Assembly (NCBI GenBank): GCA_964425485.1
Contig: CAYRML010000055.1
Span: 1-9,985, forward strand
Reading direction: 5' to 3'
Origin: CAYRML01 sp964425485
Lineage (GTDB): Bacteria; Bacillota; Dehalobacteriia; UBA4068
Length of the DNA: 9,985 bases
A model generated the notes under the pieces. The model had not been told where the DNA came from. It worked only from the letters and a program-made list of their open reading frames with translations, and made no database searches. Shown here in pieces: positions 1 to 6,725 of the stretch; position 1 is the stretch's first letter, and every line of letters begins with the position of its first letter. The position numbers were made by a program, and so were the translations under genes.

Positions 1-411
1 GGCTGCCATCTGGATGCTAAGATGATAAATGATGTGCTGCCGGCCTTCAAGCTTACGGATATTGATTTAATGATCATAGAAAATGTAGGCAATTTGGTTT
101 GTCCTGCTGCCTTTGACCTGGGAGAAGATGCAAAATTGCTGGTTATGAGCATTACGGAAGGCGGTGATAAACCCGGCAAATATCCCACCACTTTCTTGGC
201 TGCAGATGTTGTGATCCTCAATAAGATTGATCTTTTGCCCTATATTGATGTGGATATGGCAGCGCTAAAAGAAGAAATTCTGCAGATCAATGCCAAAGCG
301 GTGATTTTTGAGACATGTGCTTTTGGGGAGAAAGTGAGTGGTATAGAACAATTGGCAGATTGGCTAGCAGTTCACAGTAAGACAAAATACAAAAAAGGTA
401 AGGTGATTTAG
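1..411 (+). CDS. hypB: Hydrogenase nickel incorporation GTPase HypB (3' part, start outside window)
   Basis: HypB is a SIMIBI-class GTPase that works with HypA to deliver nickel to the [NiFe]-hydrogenase large subunit. The reading frame is open from base 1, so the N-terminus lies upstream of the window. The visible part begins with a GCHLDA motif whose Cys-His pair (bases 4-9) is the conserved metal site of the G domain. The motif ENVGNLVCP follows, with its Cys at bases 100-102, normally a third metal ligand. NKIDLLP (the NKxD guanine-specificity motif) is near bases 205-240. The G5 region, usually SAxTGEG, reads ETCAFGEK here and is divergent. The frame ends at a TAG two bases before the next gene, so the two are probably one transcript. 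The neighbouring hydrogenase operon is the natural client. Identification is firm; only the missing N-terminus, including any His-rich nickel store and the P-loop, cannot be judged. Confidence 0.95.
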   Translation, partial: GCHLDAKMINDVLPAFKLTDIDLMIIENVGNLVCPAAFDLGEDAKLLVMSITEGGDKPGKYPTTFLAADVVILNKIDLLPYIDVDMAALKEEILQINAKAVIFETCAFGEKVSGIEQLADWLAVHSKTKYKKGKVI

Positions 412-413
412 AG

Positions 414-698
414 TTGAAAATGAGATTTTCTATTAAATTAACCGGTAAAGTTCAGGGGGTTGGTTTCCGCACCCTTATCTGTAAATTGGCTGATTATTTG
501 CACTTATATGGTTGGGTCAAATATACCAAAGACGGCGGATTGATAGCGGAAGTGCAGGGCAACGACGAGCAAATAGAATATTTTTGTATGTGTTTACGTT
601 CGGAGACCCCGCCGGAAGCTAAGCTGGAATCTATCAGTTATGACCAGATCCCCTGCAATAAAGATAACAGTTTTGTCATGCTTGAATCCGACGAATAA
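414..698 (+). CDS. acyP: Acylphosphatase-fold protein, probable catalytic Asn replaced by Tyr
   Basis: A 94-aa protein the size of a stand-alone acylphosphatase, an enzyme family that hydrolyses carboxyl-phosphate bonds such as acetyl phosphate. The phosphate-binding loop GKVQGVGFR is at residues 11-19 and contains the catalytic Arg19. The second signature, normally G-W/Y-V-R/K-N-x-x-D-G, reads GWVKYTKDG at residues 33-41, so the Asn that positions the attacking water is Tyr37. I chose the TTG start at 414 because AAGGTG at about 399-404 is well placed for it; an ATG two codons later (420) is possible. It lies 2 nt after hypB. The same fold forms the N-terminal domain of HypF (carbamoyl transfer for the hydrogenase CN ligands), but no HypF zinc-finger or YrdC-like sequence follows in any frame. 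It could be a hydrogenase-maturation accessory or a general acylphosphatase; with Tyr37, activity is uncertain. Confidence 0.85.
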   Translation: MKMRFSIKLTGKVQGVGFRTLICKLADYLHLYGWVKYTKDGGLIAEVQGNDEQIEYFCMCLRSETPPEAKLESISYDQIPCNKDNSFVMLESDE

Positions 699-700
699 AT

Positions 701-732
701 AAAGTTTTCAAAGTTTTCAGGATAAAGTTTTT
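701..732 (+). repeat. Three AAAGTTTTY blocks just after the acylphosphatase stop
   Basis: AAAGTTTTC occurs at 701-709 and again, directly abutting, at 710-718. A third copy, AAAGTTTTT, is at 724-732. The block begins two bases after the stop codon. The repeats are direct and do not form a hairpin, so this is not a classical terminator. They may be chance in AT-rich DNA or protein-binding half-sites. Confidence 0.5.
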
Positions 733-839
733 GGTAATAAAGGAGTTTTATATATATTATTTGCTGACAAGACTGAATAAAAAGTTGGTTTTTGTGGTTT
801 TTTACTTATACAACTGACAATAAAGACAGGATGAAGTTT

Positions 840-866
840 GCTTTAAAGCCGTTTATGTTAGTAAAC
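840..866 (+). promoter_or_regulatory. Two adjacent short dyads, candidate operator region
   Basis: GCTTTAAAGC at 840-849 is a perfect 10-bp palindrome. It is followed one base later by GTTTA (851-855) and TAAAC (862-866), which form a second inverted repeat around six bases. I do not recognise either as a known regulator site. They lie about 100-125 bp upstream of the main promoter and could be chance in AT-rich DNA. Confidence 0.25.
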
Positions 867-886
867 TCTAATCATTAACCATGTAT

Positions 887-905
887 AATATTTTGCATAA
901 ATATT
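887..905 (+). promoter_or_regulatory. 19-bp inverted repeat, candidate operator
   Basis: AATATTT (887-893) and AAATATT (899-905) are exact inverted copies around TGCAT, a 7-5-7 arrangement typical of a site for a dimeric DNA-binding protein. Its centre is about 100 bp upstream of the predicted transcription start at 998. It does not match the FNR, Rex, Fur or PerR consensus as I know them. Low base complexity makes chance a real alternative. Confidence 0.3.
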
Positions 906-944
906 GAGAAAAAATGTTTATTTTTAAAAAAATAATATTTTCAG

Positions 945-960
945 AAAATAATATTATTTT
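945..960 (+). promoter_or_regulatory. 16-bp perfect AT palindrome immediately upstream of the -35 box
   Basis: AAAATAATATTATTTT is a perfect 16-bp palindrome that ends two bases before the -35 hexamer. Its first 11 bases also occur as a direct repeat at 929-939, giving two copies 16 bp apart. An A/T-tract here could be an UP element contacted by the RNA polymerase alpha subunit, or an activator site centred near -45. The sequence alone does not decide between them. Confidence 0.35.
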
Positions 961-962
961 TA

Positions 963-991
963 TTGACGCAGGCAGAGCAATGTATTATAAT
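963..991 (+). promoter_or_regulatory. Sigma-A/sigma-70 type promoter of the hydrogenase operon
   Basis: The -35 box TTGACG (963-968, one mismatch to TTGACA) and the exact -10 consensus TATAAT (986-991) are separated by the optimal 17 bp. The A/T-rich tract directly upstream resembles an UP element. Transcription should start near 998, giving a leader of about 60 nt before the ATG at 1060. The leader contains a weak dyad, AGTTT-TAT-AAACT (1020-1032), and a good GGAG site at 1051-1054. This is the best promoter candidate in the window and the obvious driver of all downstream genes. Confidence 0.8.
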
Positions 992-1059
992 TACTTTGGT
1001 CATGTTTAGACAAAATATGAGTTTTATAAACTTTTGGCCTGGAACAAAGAGGAGAGGAA

Positions 1060-2484
1060 ATGGAAGCACAAGGGATTTTGCTCATTTGCATTTTTGTCCC
1101 CATAATCGGCGCATTTACTTTGCCGATTGTGGGTAGGTTTTCCCCAGTCATAAGGAATATTTTGGCCTTAATATTTGTTGGCATTTCCTGTTCGTCCGCA
1201 TTCATGCTCTTGCCTCAAGTCATGAATGGGGACGCGGCGCTATTTTACTTAGAAATTCCATTGGGTTTGAGTATCGGCTTTTTAGCTGATCCGTTGGCTG
1301 TATTTATGGCTTTAAGCTCATCCCTTTTGGGTGCCTTTATCGTTTTTTATTCCTTTGGCTATATAAGACATTATCAGAACCAAAATGAATATTATATGAT
1401 GGTCGTTTTATTCCTGGGCGCCATGATGGGATTAGTATTTTCTACTAATCTAATCATGATTTATTTATTCTGGGAAATAACGGCTATTTGCTGTTGGCGC
1501 TTGATCGGCTTTTTCCGCAAAAAGGAAATCATTCTCAGGGCGGATAAGACTTTTTTGATCACGGTTGCTGGCGCTTTGATGATGCTATTGGGTTTTATCG
1601 CTGTTTATAGCAGTAGCGGCACATTCGACCTGATGGCCTTAAAGGGGACAGTTTTGCCCAATATTATTGTCCTTTTGATTCTATTTGGTATTTTTACCAA
1701 ATCCGCTACATTACCTTTCCATGTTTGGCTGCCAGATGCAGGGGTTGCTCCTTCGCCGGTTACCTCCTTGCTCCATGCCGCGGTTTTGGTTAAAATCGGC
1801 GTCTATGTTTTTGCGCGCTTATTCCTGGTCAATTTCCAGATTGAGATTATTTGGGCTGATGTGGTACCTGTTATAGCCGCCGTCAGCGCCTTAGTTTCAG
1901 CCGGCGCTGCCATGGTGGAAACAGACTTAAAACGTATCATAGCTTATTCCACGATCAGCCAGTTGGGATTTATATTCTTGGGCCTTTCCTGTGGCAGCTC
2001 TTTGGGTGTTGCAGGAGGTCTTTTGTATATTCTTATGCATGGGCTGGCTAAAGGCGGTTTATTCCTTTGCGCCGGCAATGTGGAACAGGCCACGCATACC
2101 AAGGATATACGCAAACTGGGCGGTTTGATGAACTCCATGCCTATGACTGCCGTAGCCTTTGCCATTTGTGCTTTTTCCGTTATGGGTCTACCGCCCTTTG
2201 GCGGCTTCTTCGCTAAATATATGGTCATTGGCGGCGCCGTGGCGGCAGGCTCGCCCTGGATAGCTTTCACCTTTATCCTGGGTGCGGTCATGACCGTTAT
2301 TTATTTGCTACGGGTTTTTGTCAGAGTTTTCATGGGGCCTGTTGTTTATCCTGCTGTTCATGAAAGATCATTCACTATGGTCTTCAGCGTAATGGCGCTG
2401 GCTGTGCTTTCTGTTTTGGCCGGCATTTTTGTGCATATCCCTTCGCAACTTGTAGATGTAATCATTAATTCGATGGGATGGTGA
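1060..2484 (+). CDS. Proton-translocating antiporter-like subunit 1 (NuoM/NuoL family) of a group 4 hydrogenase complex
   Basis: A very hydrophobic 474-aa protein, the size of NuoM/NuoN-type subunits (about 14 transmembrane helices in the family). These subunits each carry one ion channel in complex I, Mrp antiporters and energy-converting hydrogenases. Channel residues expected of the family are visible: Glu139 in LFWEITA (helix 5), Lys214 before PFHVWLPDA (helix 7), Lys245 in SLLHAAVLVKIGVY with the helix-8 His at 239, Lys331 in GLAKGGLF, and Lys386 in GGFFAKYMV where NuoM has Glu and NuoL has Lys. KRIIAYSTISQLG (291-303) is the usual conserved helix 9-10 segment. The ATG at 1060 follows GAGGAG with good spacing and is the first gene after the promoter. 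It overlaps the next gene by a few bases. Of the three antiporter-like proteins here, it looks closest to canonical NuoM/L because it keeps LLHAA. The family is certain; the exact orthologue name is not. Confidence 0.92.
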   Translation: MEAQGILLICIFVPIIGAFTLPIVGRFSPVIRNILALIFVGISCSSAFMLLPQVMNGDAALFYLEIPLGLSIGFLADPLAVFMALSSSLLGAFIVFYSFGYIRHYQNQNEYYMMVVLFLGAMMGLVFSTNLIMIYLFWEITAICCWRLIGFFRKKEIILRADKTFLITVAGALMMLLGFIAVYSSSGTFDLMALKGTVLPNIIVLLILFGIFTKSATLPFHVWLPDAGVAPSPVTSLLHAAVLVKIGVYVFARLFLVNFQIEIIWADVVPVIAAVSALVSAGAAMVETDLKRIIAYSTISQLGFIFLGLSCGSSLGVAGGLLYILMHGLAKGGLFLCAGNVEQATHTKDIRKLGGLMNSMPMTAVAFAICAFSVMGLPPFGGFFAKYMVIGGAVAAGSPWIAFTFILGAVMTVIYLLRVFVRVFMGPVVYPAVHERSFTMVFSVMALAVLSVLAGIFVHIPSQLVDVIINSMGW

Positions 2485-4337
2485 TGATAATGACTGGGAT
2501 GCAGATTTTTTTGATAATGGTAATAATCCCGATCCTGGCTGCTTTGGCCATCCTGATTATTCCTAAGAAGTTTTTTGTCCCGGCAGCGGTTTTAAGCGTG
2601 GCCTCTATTGCTGTTGCTTTGGTCGCAGCTATTATGAATTTTGGAAATGATCTGATTTATACCAGGGAATGGTTATCCTTTGGCCTAGATTTTTCCCTTA
2701 GGCTTGATACTTTCAGCCAATTCGCCACCTTGGCGGTATGTGGTTTCGCTTTACTCATCGCCATATATTCCGTTAGCTATTTGCGCGGCAAAGCCTATGC
2801 CAGCAGATTTTTCTTCTATTTTGTTTTCACAGTTGCTTTTGCCAATGGCGCTCTTTTGGCCAATAATCTGATCTTGATGCTCTTTTTCTGGGAAGGGCTT
2901 TTGGTGGCGCTTTTTGGTATGTTCATTGCCAGCGGCAAGCATACTTTTCCCACGGCTGTCAAGGCTGTGACTTTGAATGGTATTGCTGACCTCTTCCTGA
3001 TGCTGGGCATTGCTATCACGGTTTGGATCACCGGCACCGCAGCTATGGACATGATTACACCGATTCCGGTGGAAGGTATTGCTATACTGGGCTTTATTAT
3101 GATGATGCTGGGTGCTATCGGCAAATCTGGCTCCATGCCTTTCCATAGCTGGATTCCGGATGCGGCAGAAAAAGCCCCCATACCACTATTAGCACTTTTG
3201 CCTGGTGCTTTGGAAAAGATTTTGGGCATCTACCTGTTGTCCCGTATCGTTCTCAATTTTTATAAAATTTTGCCTCACTCGGCAATGAGCACTTTGATGA
3301 TGGTTATAGGCGCTCTTACCATCGTATTTGCTATTTTTATGGCCTTGATCCAGAAAAATTATGCCAAATCTTTGGCTTACCATACTATCAGCCAAGTTGG
3401 TTATATGGTCATAGGTATCGGGACGGCATTGCCTGTCGGTATCGTGGGCGGTATTTTCCAAATGATCAACCATGCTGTATATAAGAGCTCCCTTTTCATG
3501 AATGTAGGCGCTATCGAAAAACAAACGGGAACCACAGACCTGAGCAAAATGGGTGGCCTAGGCAAATATATGCCCGTGACCATGATTTCTTTCCTGCTCA
3601 CTGCATTTGCTGCTTGTGGTGTGCCGTTTTTCAGCGGTTTCTTTTCCAAGGAGCTGATTTTGGACGCAGGGATAGAAGCCGGCTTTATTTATTATCTGGT
3701 CATGCTGGGCGGCGCCTTTTTGACTACGGCCCTTTTCCTCAAGATTGGTCATGCGGCCTTTTTCGATAAACCGGCCAGCGAAGAGCTAAAAAAGACCAAA
3801 GAAGCGCCTGTGGCTATGCTGATACCGATGCTGATCCCGGCTATCCTGTGCCTGGTCTTTGGCCTGGGCAATAGATTGCTGTTATCCGGTGTTATTGAGC
3901 CTATTATCGGCCAAGATTTGCTACAAGGGCACAGTTTTGCCGGTTGGCCTGCTTCCGGTTTGCTGGTGGCCATTTCCATTGTGGTAATAGTTTTAGCAAT
4001 TTTGCACCATTATCTGAGATTTTCGAAAAAGGGTCGGGCTGTCCAGGTCTTGGATCATTTCCGCCAGGCTCCTGTTTTGCGCAGTGTTTATAATGCGGCA
4101 GAAAAACATTATTTGGACCCGTATAATATCCTCATGGCTGTTATCAGGGTATTGTCCTGGATAGCATATGGTATAGACCGTGGAATCAACTGGATCTATG
4201 ATGTTTTGTTTGTAAAGGTATACAACATTATCGCCAAAGCCCTGATAGATGCCAATGATGGCAACCAGTCCAGATATATTATTTGGTCTCTCTTTGGCTT
4301 GTTTATAGTGCTGTTTATCTTTATCGTATTGATATAA
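2478..4337 (+). CDS. Proton-translocating antiporter-like subunit 2, NuoL-length with C-terminal extension
   Basis: A 619-aa membrane protein, the length of NuoL (about 613 aa in E. coli). It has the antiporter core plus a C-terminal extension of roughly 100 residues (about 510-619) ending in a final hydrophobic helix. In NuoL this part forms the lateral helix that clamps the membrane arm; a similar role here is inference. Core residues are Glu139 (FFWEG), Lys216 before PFHSWIPDA, Lys247 in LLPGALEKILGIY, Lys336 in AVYKSSLF and Lys391 in FFSKELIL (Lys as in NuoL). The helix-8 LLHAA motif reads LLPGA, so its His is Pro and the Lys is shifted by one position. As far as I recall, this form is found in hydrogenase-type NuoL relatives. 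The start is uncertain: ATG at 2478, 2484, 2490 and 2499 are all in frame. GGTGA at 2480-2484 is spaced best for 2490, so translation probably depends on coupling to the previous gene. Confidence 0.9.
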   Translation: MVMIMTGMQIFLIMVIIPILAALAILIIPKKFFVPAAVLSVASIAVALVAAIMNFGNDLIYTREWLSFGLDFSLRLDTFSQFATLAVCGFALLIAIYSVSYLRGKAYASRFFFYFVFTVAFANGALLANNLILMLFFWEGLLVALFGMFIASGKHTFPTAVKAVTLNGIADLFLMLGIAITVWITGTAAMDMITPIPVEGIAILGFIMMMLGAIGKSGSMPFHSWIPDAAEKAPIPLLALLPGALEKILGIYLLSRIVLNFYKILPHSAMSTLMMVIGALTIVFAIFMALIQKNYAKSLAYHTISQVGYMVIGIGTALPVGIVGGIFQMINHAVYKSSLFMNVGAIEKQTGTTDLSKMGGLGKYMPVTMISFLLTAFAACGVPFFSGFFSKELILDAGIEAGFIYYLVMLGGAFLTTALFLKIGHAAFFDKPASEELKKTKEAPVAMLIPMLIPAILCLVFGLGNRLLLSGVIEPIIGQDLLQGHSFAGWPASGLLVAISIVVIVLAILHHYLRFSKKGRAVQVLDHFRQAPVLRSVYNAAEKHYLDPYNILMAVIRVLSWIAYGIDRGINWIYDVLFVKVYNIIAKALIDANDGNQSRYIIWSLFGLFIVLFIFIVLI

Positions 4338-4355
4338 AGTTAGGAGGGGGAAGAC

Positions 4356-5900
4356 ATGCCAATATCAATCCAAATCGCAACAGCGGCTTTTATTGTAGTA
4401 CCCTTCTTAGCAATACTGCTGCTCAATCTCATGAAGAAAGAAGCCGCCGGCAAGATGGCTCTTTGTACGGGGATAACGGTTTCTGGCCTGCAGATCGCTT
4501 TTGCTATAATAGCCTTCATCGTTCTGTGGCAAAATAACAAGGATTTTGTAAATTTCTCCGTTTTTTGGGATCTGAACAGCAGTCCCACGGCATCTTATTT
4601 TTCACTTGATTTCTTATCTTTGATGGTCGTCTTTTGTATCGGTATGGTCACAATGGTTTCCTATTTTGTGGCCGGCAAGACCTCCAAGGGTAAAAATTTG
4701 AACTTTACCAATCTGATGCTGGTTCTTACTTTGGGCATGAATGGCATTGTGATGGTTACGGATCTCTTTTCTTTCTATGTCTTTTTGGAAATCACGGCTG
4801 TTGCTTCCTTTGTTCTGATCTCTCTATTTAAAGACAAAAATGGCCTGGAAGGTGCGTATAAATATCTTATCATGTCCTGTATAGCCACGGTATTTTTGCT
4901 CTTTTCCATGGCTTTCATCTTTATGGAAACAGGCAGCTTGTCCTATGAGGCTTTGGCCTCGGCTTTTGCGGGATGGAAGGCGGGCGGTTATCCCTTCCAC
5001 ATGATTGCCGCTTTGATCTTATTTGCCACCGGCATTTCCATCAAGGCTGGTTTGGTTCCTTTCCATGCGTGGCTGCCTGATGCCTACCAGGCGGCGCCGC
5101 CGGCTGTATCTGTGGTTTTGGGCGGTCTGGTGACCAAAGTTGTGGGCGTATATGCCATCATGCGTTTAATGGGAGATGCCTTTGGGCAGGTGGACACATT
5201 AAATTCAGTTATGATGGTCATTGCCCTAGTTTCCATCGTTTTTGGCGCCATTGCCGCTGTCGGGCAAAAAGACTTCAAGCGTATTTTGGCTTATTCCAGT
5301 ATCAGTCAGATCGGTTATATTGTGCTGGGTATTTCCTGCGGTAGCTTTATCGGTTTTTTGGGGGCGGCTTTGCATTTCTTTAACCATTCCACTTTTAAGA
5401 CAACTTTATTTGTCAATTCGGCCGCTGTGGAACATGAAACGCATACCAGGGATATTTCCAGATTAGGAGGTTTAAGCAAGCAAATGCCCATTACCGGGGC
5501 ATCTTCGGTTTTAGCTTTCTTATCGGCGGCAGGCATACCGCCTCTGGCAGGCTTCTGGAGTAAATTGCTCATTATTATTGCCACCTGGCAGACAGGTTAT
5601 CATAGCGCGGCTTTTATAGCCATTTTTGCCAGTATATTCACGCTTGCTTATTTCCTGCGTTTGCAGCGGCGGGTCTTTTTTGGGCCGCAGGTTGTCTATA
5701 ATGCTATCTGGCCTATGAATTATACGCGCTATAAAAGTGATCTGGATGATAATGATAAACCTATAGAAGTGGATATTGATATAGCCGAGCCGAAAAATGG
5801 CCTGATCTTTTCTCAGATATTTTTAAGTGTTATCACTGTTGCTGTTGGTGTTTTATTCCCCTTTATGCTTGTTTTCCTGCAAGCACAGGGCATTTTGTAA
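4356..5900 (+). CDS. Proton-translocating antiporter-like subunit 3 (MrpD/NuoN-like)
   Basis: A 514-aa hydrophobic protein of the same antiporter family, most like MrpD/MbhH-type proteins in its central motif. Key residues are Glu145 in FLEITAVASF (helix 5), Lys230 before the PFHAWLPDA motif (235-243), Lys261 in VLGGLVTKVVGVY (the GGLxTK signature of MrpD relatives), KRILAYSSISQIG (308-320), Lys348 in STFKTTLF and Lys403 in FWSKLLI. A charged cytoplasmic-type loop rich in Asp/Glu/Lys (about 455-480) precedes a last hydrophobic helix. AGGAGG at 4342-4347, extended to five G, sits 8 nt before the ATG. It starts 18 nt after the previous stop, and its own stop is 13 nt before the NuoJ-like start. 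Together with the two preceding genes it gives the complex three antiporter-type modules, as in complex I. Its role as an ion-pumping subunit follows from the family; the ion (H+ or Na+) cannot be read from sequence. Confidence 0.92.
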   Translation: MPISIQIATAAFIVVPFLAILLLNLMKKEAAGKMALCTGITVSGLQIAFAIIAFIVLWQNNKDFVNFSVFWDLNSSPTASYFSLDFLSLMVVFCIGMVTMVSYFVAGKTSKGKNLNFTNLMLVLTLGMNGIVMVTDLFSFYVFLEITAVASFVLISLFKDKNGLEGAYKYLIMSCIATVFLLFSMAFIFMETGSLSYEALASAFAGWKAGGYPFHMIAALILFATGISIKAGLVPFHAWLPDAYQAAPPAVSVVLGGLVTKVVGVYAIMRLMGDAFGQVDTLNSVMMVIALVSIVFGAIAAVGQKDFKRILAYSSISQIGYIVLGISCGSFIGFLGAALHFFNHSTFKTTLFVNSAAVEHETHTRDISRLGGLSKQMPITGASSVLAFLSAAGIPPLAGFWSKLLIIIATWQTGYHSAAFIAIFASIFTLAYFLRLQRRVFFGPQVVYNAIWPMNYTRYKSDLDDNDKPIEVDIDIAEPKNGLIFSQIFLSVITVAVGVLFPFMLVFLQAQGIL

Positions 5901-5907
5901 AGGGGGG
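5901..5907 (+). promoter_or_regulatory. Ribosome binding site that fixes the NuoJ-like start at 5914
   Basis: AGGGGGG directly follows the previous stop (5898-5900) and is 6 nt before the ATG at 5914. The longer open frame from 5827 would overlap the preceding gene by 74 bases, add 29 residues unlike the family and lack such a site. The start at 5914 is therefore preferred. Confidence 0.75.
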
Positions 5908-5913
5908 ATAATT

Positions 5914-6420
5914 ATGTTGGTATTGATGTTTATTATCTTGGCCTTGATGGTTATATTCTGCGTAGTGGCAGTGATGCTACGCAATTTGGTAAAATCCGCC
6001 ATATCCCTTGCCGTAGCCAGCAGCATGCTGACCGTTATTCTCTTTATGCTGGGCGTTCCTTGGGCTGCTTTATTCGAGCTTTCGGTTTGTGCCGGCTTAA
6101 TCACGGTTATTTTTGTTAGTGCCGTCAGCCTGACCACTCCATACAGCAAGGAAGAAGAAAAAGAAATCGTCAAGGAACGCCGCAAACGGTATATGCAATT
6201 ACCAATCATACTGGTATTTGTGGCGATTATTGTAGGCGTGGCTCTGATAATGGGCAACAGCACCGATCTAGTACCGGCTGTCGGTAATGCATCAACCTTT
6301 ATCAGTTTTGCAGACGTTTTATGGAATATGCGCCAAACCGATATATTAGGACAGATCATCGTAATTTTGGCCGGTGTTTTTGCTATCGTTGTCCTATTTA
6401 AGGAGCGTGATAAAAGATGA
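5914..6420 (+). CDS. NuoJ-like membrane subunit of the hydrogenase complex
   Basis: A 168-aa membrane protein of the NuoJ/MbhD-MbhE family, which helps connect the redox head to the antiporter chain. Early hydrophobic helices and the segment VPWAALFELSVCAGLITV (48-65), with a buried Glu55, resemble the ALFEVxVxAGLITV pattern of hydrogenase- and Mrp-type homologues more than the QxxVYVGA pattern of true NuoJ. A charged loop (about 74-88, rich in Glu/Lys/Arg) follows, then two further hydrophobic stretches and a basic C-terminus. The start at 5914 is chosen by the G-rich ribosome site. The stop overlaps the next start in ATGA (6417-6420), which implies translational coupling. The family call is good; which residues carry protons is inferred by analogy. 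Confidence 0.88.
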   Translation: MLVLMFIILALMVIFCVVAVMLRNLVKSAISLAVASSMLTVILFMLGVPWAALFELSVCAGLITVIFVSAVSLTTPYSKEEEKEIVKERRKRYMQLPIILVFVAIIVGVALIMGNSTDLVPAVGNASTFISFADVLWNMRQTDILGQIIVILAGVFAIVVLFKERDKR

Positions 6421-6725
6421 ATATATACAGTGTAATGATGATCATAGCGGCTGTTTTGATCGTGACTACCGGATTTTTTTGCCTCATACGCACACGTAAT
6501 GTCCTGCGTGTCATCCTCGGCATAGAGGTTTCTATGAAGGCTGTTACCTTGATGCTGGCTTTTGCCGGCTGGATCAGTGGCGCCTATGATTTGATGCAGT
6601 CTTTTATCATTACCATGATCGTAGTTGAAGTGGTTATAGCTGTGGTTGCCGCTGGTATTGCTATCAGTGTATATCGTAAGACCGGTTCGCTAAATATAAG
6701 AAAAATCAATAATCTCAAAGGATAA
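6417..6725 (+). CDS. NuoK-like membrane subunit (MrpC/HyfE-related)
   Basis: A 102-aa protein with three hydrophobic helices, the size and layout of NuoK (about 100 aa), which carries part of the axis linking the E-channel to the antiporters. The two membrane glutamates essential in NuoK are present: Glu37 in LGIEVSMKAV (helix 2; E. coli Glu36) and Glu71 in IVVEVVIAVVAAGIAI (helix 3; E. coli Glu72). This retention contrasts with the altered NuoA-like protein encoded next. The ATG overlaps the preceding stop as ATGA. AAGGAG at 6400-6405 lies 11 nt upstream, slightly far but usable. The C-terminus is basic (KTGSLNIRKINNLKG). Identification is strong. Confidence 0.93.
   Translation: MNIYSVMMIIAAVLIVTTGFFCLIRTRNVLRVILGIEVSMKAVTLMLAFAGWISGAYDLMQSFIITMIVVEVVIAVVAAGIAISVYRKTGSLNIRKINNLKG

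Larger units (their letters stand above)
699..1059 (+). other. AT-rich intergenic regulatory region between the hyp genes and the hydrogenase operon
   Basis: These roughly 360 bases are much more AT-rich than the flanking genes and hold no convincing coding sequence. A short TTG-initiated frame near 761 would give about 18 residues and has no properly spaced ribosome site. The 5' part has three near-identical AAAGTTTT blocks (701-732). The middle and 3' parts hold several short dyads (840-849, 851-866, 887-905, 945-960), then a strong promoter (963-991) and a leader of about 60 nt. I see no GC-rich hairpin followed by a T-run, so no intrinsic terminator for the hyp operon is evident. Some readthrough into the hydrogenase genes is therefore possible. 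Confidence 0.7.

Noticed and set aside
761..817. Short TTG-initiated frame (about 18 residues) downstream of AAGGAG at 740-745
   Set aside because: The spacing from the Shine-Dalgarno-like sequence is too long, and the peptide has no supporting features.
884..889. Second TATAAT, possible upstream promoter
   Set aside because: No acceptable -35 hexamer lies 16-18 bp upstream, so it is more likely a chance match in AT-rich DNA.
699..960. Intrinsic terminator for the hypB operon
   Set aside because: T-runs occur (for example near 794-802), but none follows a stable GC-rich hairpin, so termination cannot be supported.
699..1059. Remnant of a broken HypF gene after the acylphosphatase domain
   Set aside because: No zinc-finger CxxC pairs or YrdC-like sequence appear in any frame after the stop, so the small gene looks complete and not truncated.
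960..1205. 81-residue minus-strand open frame across the promoter and the start of the first antiporter gene
   Set aside because: It overlaps a clear promoter and a conserved coding sequence, has no recognisable family features and is a typical shadow frame.
2751..3524. Overlapping minus-strand open frames of 111-137 residues inside the NuoL-like gene
   Set aside because: They are antisense to a well-conserved protein, overlap one another in different frames and show composition typical of reversed membrane-protein codons.
4283..4537. 84-residue plus-strand frame spanning the junction of the second and third antiporter genes
   Set aside because: It is out of frame with both conserved genes, has no ribosome binding site and has no family resemblance.
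5853..6359. 168-residue minus-strand frame opposite the NuoJ-like gene
   Set aside because: It mirrors a conserved gene, its product is rich in Ile/Thr/Ser as expected from antisense of hydrophobic codons, and no ribosome site or context supports it.
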